Source: Planctomycetota bacterium (GTDB taxonomy: Bacteria > Planctomycetota > B129-G9). Taken from it: a stretch of 10,197 bases of DNA. The number at the start of each line of letters is the position of its first letter. Within the stretch, counting starts at the first letter, position 1. Positions 7,255 through 10,197 of this stretch are shown here, piece after piece. The notes below the pieces were generated by a model. That model had not been told where the DNA came from, did no database searches, and was given only the letters and a program-made list of their open reading frames with translations. The stretch is from contig JAUWEX010000023.1 of NCBI GenBank assembly GCA_030607235.1, forward strand, positions 1 through 10,197, given 5' to 3'. Made by a program: the position numbers and the translations under genes.

Positions 7255-7989
7255 ATGAAGAAGAAGAAAAAAATCATTCTTGTTTTCCTGATTGTATACG
7301 TAGTGCTATCCGTGGGATTGGGATATCTGTACTCGATGCGCAAAAGCCTCGAATTCGATGAAGAGGCGGCCCATGAGCGCCAGGCCGCCATCGAGAAAAT
7401 ACTCGAGGAGGAACGCCGGAGCAATCCCGACTTCACTATCGGGAAGGCCAGGCAGATATACAATGCGCGATACGCGCCTGAGGGCAAGACGGTTGGCTTT
7501 GACCTGACTCTTCCCATCCAGGCCTTTAACTTTGTCGCCTTGTTGGGTTTCCTTTATCTTTTGCTGTGGAACCCGCTGATTAAGTTTCTCGACGGTCGAA
7601 AAGCGGCAATCAAGAACGAAATCGACGAGGCCGCGAAAAAACGCGGCGAAGCCGACAAACTGCTCGGCGAGTACAACCGCAAACTTGCCGAGGCCCGCGG
7701 CGATATAGTGAAGATGGTTGAGGACGGCAGGAAACGCGGACAGGACGAAGAGAAACGCATCATCGAAGAAGCGTGGCAGGACGTTACACGTTTACGTGAA
7801 CAGGCCAATGCCGAGATCAAAGGCCAGATAGACGAAGTCCGCGCCTCGCTCCGCAAAGAAATTTCCGGAATATCGGTGGCAGTCGCTTCCCGTGTGCTCG
7901 GCCGCGAAGTCGGCGAACAGGACCACGCGCAACTTATCAACCAGACCATAGGCGAGATCGTCGGCAAAGACGAGGCCGACAACGGATAA
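7255..7989 (+). CDS. atpF: F-type ATP synthase subunit b with N-terminal extension
   Basis: A 244-residue protein, about 80 residues longer than a usual b subunit (near 160). The standard part starts at about residue 86: membrane helix LPIQAFNFVALLGFLYLLLW (86-105), the NPLIKFLDGRKAAI junction, then a long charged coiled coil (118-215) that forms the peripheral stalk to delta and F1. Ahead of it lie six-residue basic MKKKKK, another hydrophobic helix (7-27) and a charged 60-residue segment (28-85). If the Lys-rich end stays in the cytoplasm, the 28-85 segment lies outside the membrane and the second helix returns the chain inwards, which keeps the normal orientation of the coiled coil. The first helix could instead be a cleaved signal peptide. 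The ribosome site is weak. Only one b gene is seen here. The atpH ATG follows the stop by 3 nt. Confidence 0.9.
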   Translation: MKKKKKIILVFLIVYVVLSVGLGYLYSMRKSLEFDEEAAHERQAAIEKILEEERRSNPDFTIGKARQIYNARYAPEGKTVGFDLTLPIQAFNFVALLGFLYLLLWNPLIKFLDGRKAAIKNEIDEAAKKRGEADKLLGEYNRKLAEARGDIVKMVEDGRKRGQDEEKRIIEEAWQDVTRLREQANAEIKGQIDEVRASLRKEISGISVAVASRVLGREVGEQDHAQLINQTIGEIVGKDEADNG

Positions 7990-7992
7990 ACC

Positions 7993-8535
7993 ATGGACAA
8001 AGGCATCATCGCAAAAAGATACGCCAAGGCGATATTCGATATCGCGCTCTCCGAGGGCGACGTAAAAGGCTATCGCGATAAAATCGGCTTCCTGGCCGAC
8101 TCGATCATGTTCGGCAAAGAGAGCGTGCGCTACTGGGCCGACCCCTTGATAGCGGCGGGGGAGCGCCATGCCATACTCGACGGGATATGCGCCAAAGCCG
8201 CTATCGACGGCAACCTGAAGTCATATCTCTATCTTCTGGTGGATAAACGCCGCTTCAGCCTGCTGCGCGAGATCAGCCGGGAGTTGCATATGCTGGCCAG
8301 CGACCACCTGCGCGAAAGCGACGCGGTCGTTTCGAGCGCCCTTGAGATAAGTAACGAACAGATCGGAGCAATCAAGTCGGCGCTGGAAAAAACTACCGGC
8401 AGGAAGATAAACGTCAGGACCGAAAAAGACCCGTTACTGATCGGCGGAATCATCGTCAGGGTCGGAGACGTAGTTTATGACGGAAGCATAAAAGGACGGC
8501 TGGGGCGCATGGAAACGGACATGGCTGGCCTCTAG
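7993..8535 (+). CDS. atpH: F-type ATP synthase subunit delta
   Basis: A 180-residue delta (OSCP-type) subunit joining the peripheral b stalk to the top of F1. The N-terminal helical domain begins with IAKRYAKAIFDIAL (6-19), the conserved alpha-binding block. The C-terminal part has the family signature DPLLIGGIIVRVGDVVYDGS (146-165) followed by IKGRLGRM. Length matches the family (about 175-185). The ATG lies 3 nt after the atpF stop with little independent ribosome site, so it is probably translated by coupling from atpF. No defects seen. Confidence 0.95.
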   Translation: MDKGIIAKRYAKAIFDIALSEGDVKGYRDKIGFLADSIMFGKESVRYWADPLIAAGERHAILDGICAKAAIDGNLKSYLYLLVDKRRFSLLREISRELHMLASDHLRESDAVVSSALEISNEQIGAIKSALEKTTGRKINVRTEKDPLLIGGIIVRVGDVVYDGSIKGRLGRMETDMAGL

Positions 8536-8562
8536 CCGCAACCTAACGAACGGAGCACGAAA

Positions 8563-10149
<1,587 letters not shown>

Positions 10150-10182
10150 CACGGCTTTTGCCGGATTTTATGGAGAATTGCT

Positions 10183-10197
10183 ATGGCGTCGATGCGC
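10183..10197 (+). CDS. atpG: Start of F-type ATP synthase subunit gamma (partial)
   Basis: Only five codons are inside the window: Met-Ala-Ser-Met-Arg, a common opening of bacterial gamma subunits. TGGAGAA (10171-10177) lies a few bases before the ATG. Position after atpA is the classical place for atpG, the central rotor shaft of F1. A small CGGC-TTTT-GCCG stem (10152-10163) followed by ATTTTA sits in the 33-nt gap after atpA. It is too weak to call a terminator. Confidence 0.8.

Noticed and set aside
10152..10169. Terminator between atpA and atpG
   Set aside because: Stem of only 4 bp and a short T-run inside an operon; too weak.

Overview
The window looks like the chromosome of a Gram-negative bacterium. 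A lipoprotein with an N-terminal Lys-Lys signal peptide, HslVU, Der and a classical F-type atp operon all fit this. The phylum cannot be fixed from sequence alone. A long two-helix AtpF, HslV with a short propeptide and Na+-type c subunits would suit an anaerobic, non-proteobacterial lineage (Planctomycetota or similar is a guess). Nothing points to a phage, plasmid or transposon.

Left half (1-4547), all on the minus strand. Reading leftwards from the centre: hslV and hslU are translationally coupled and end at a strong hairpin terminator. Next comes der (two-GTPase ribosome biogenesis factor) behind a near-consensus sigma70 promoter whose whole 16-bp spacer is a perfect inverted repeat. Then a 200-bp hairpin-rich gene-free stretch, a YjbQ/UPF0047 gene, and a short proline-rich lipoprotein cut off by the window edge, with its own sigma70 promoter. 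A 23-codon plus-strand ORF between der and hslU may be the relic 3' end of a lost gene.

Right half (4747-10197), all on the plus strand: the ATP synthase operon in the order AtpZ-like, AtpI-like, atpB (a), a fused c gene, a single c gene, atpF (b), atpH (delta), atpA (alpha) and the first codons of atpG (gamma). It is fired from a promoter back to back with that of hslVU; the two -35 boxes are 8 bp apart. The leader carries a strong hairpin at its 5' end.

The most interesting content is the rotor. The first c gene encodes three tandem c hairpins (six helices) in one polypeptide. The ion-binding carboxylate is present in hairpins 1 and 3 but replaced by Thr in hairpin 2. The second c gene encodes a single hairpin with Glu34 and Glu67-Ser68-Thr69, the two-carboxylate Na+-type ligand set. 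Together they suggest a mixed F-type c-ring, probably Na+-coupled, with fewer ion sites than hairpins. The b subunit also has an extra N-terminal membrane helix. The rest of the ATP synthase looks conventional.
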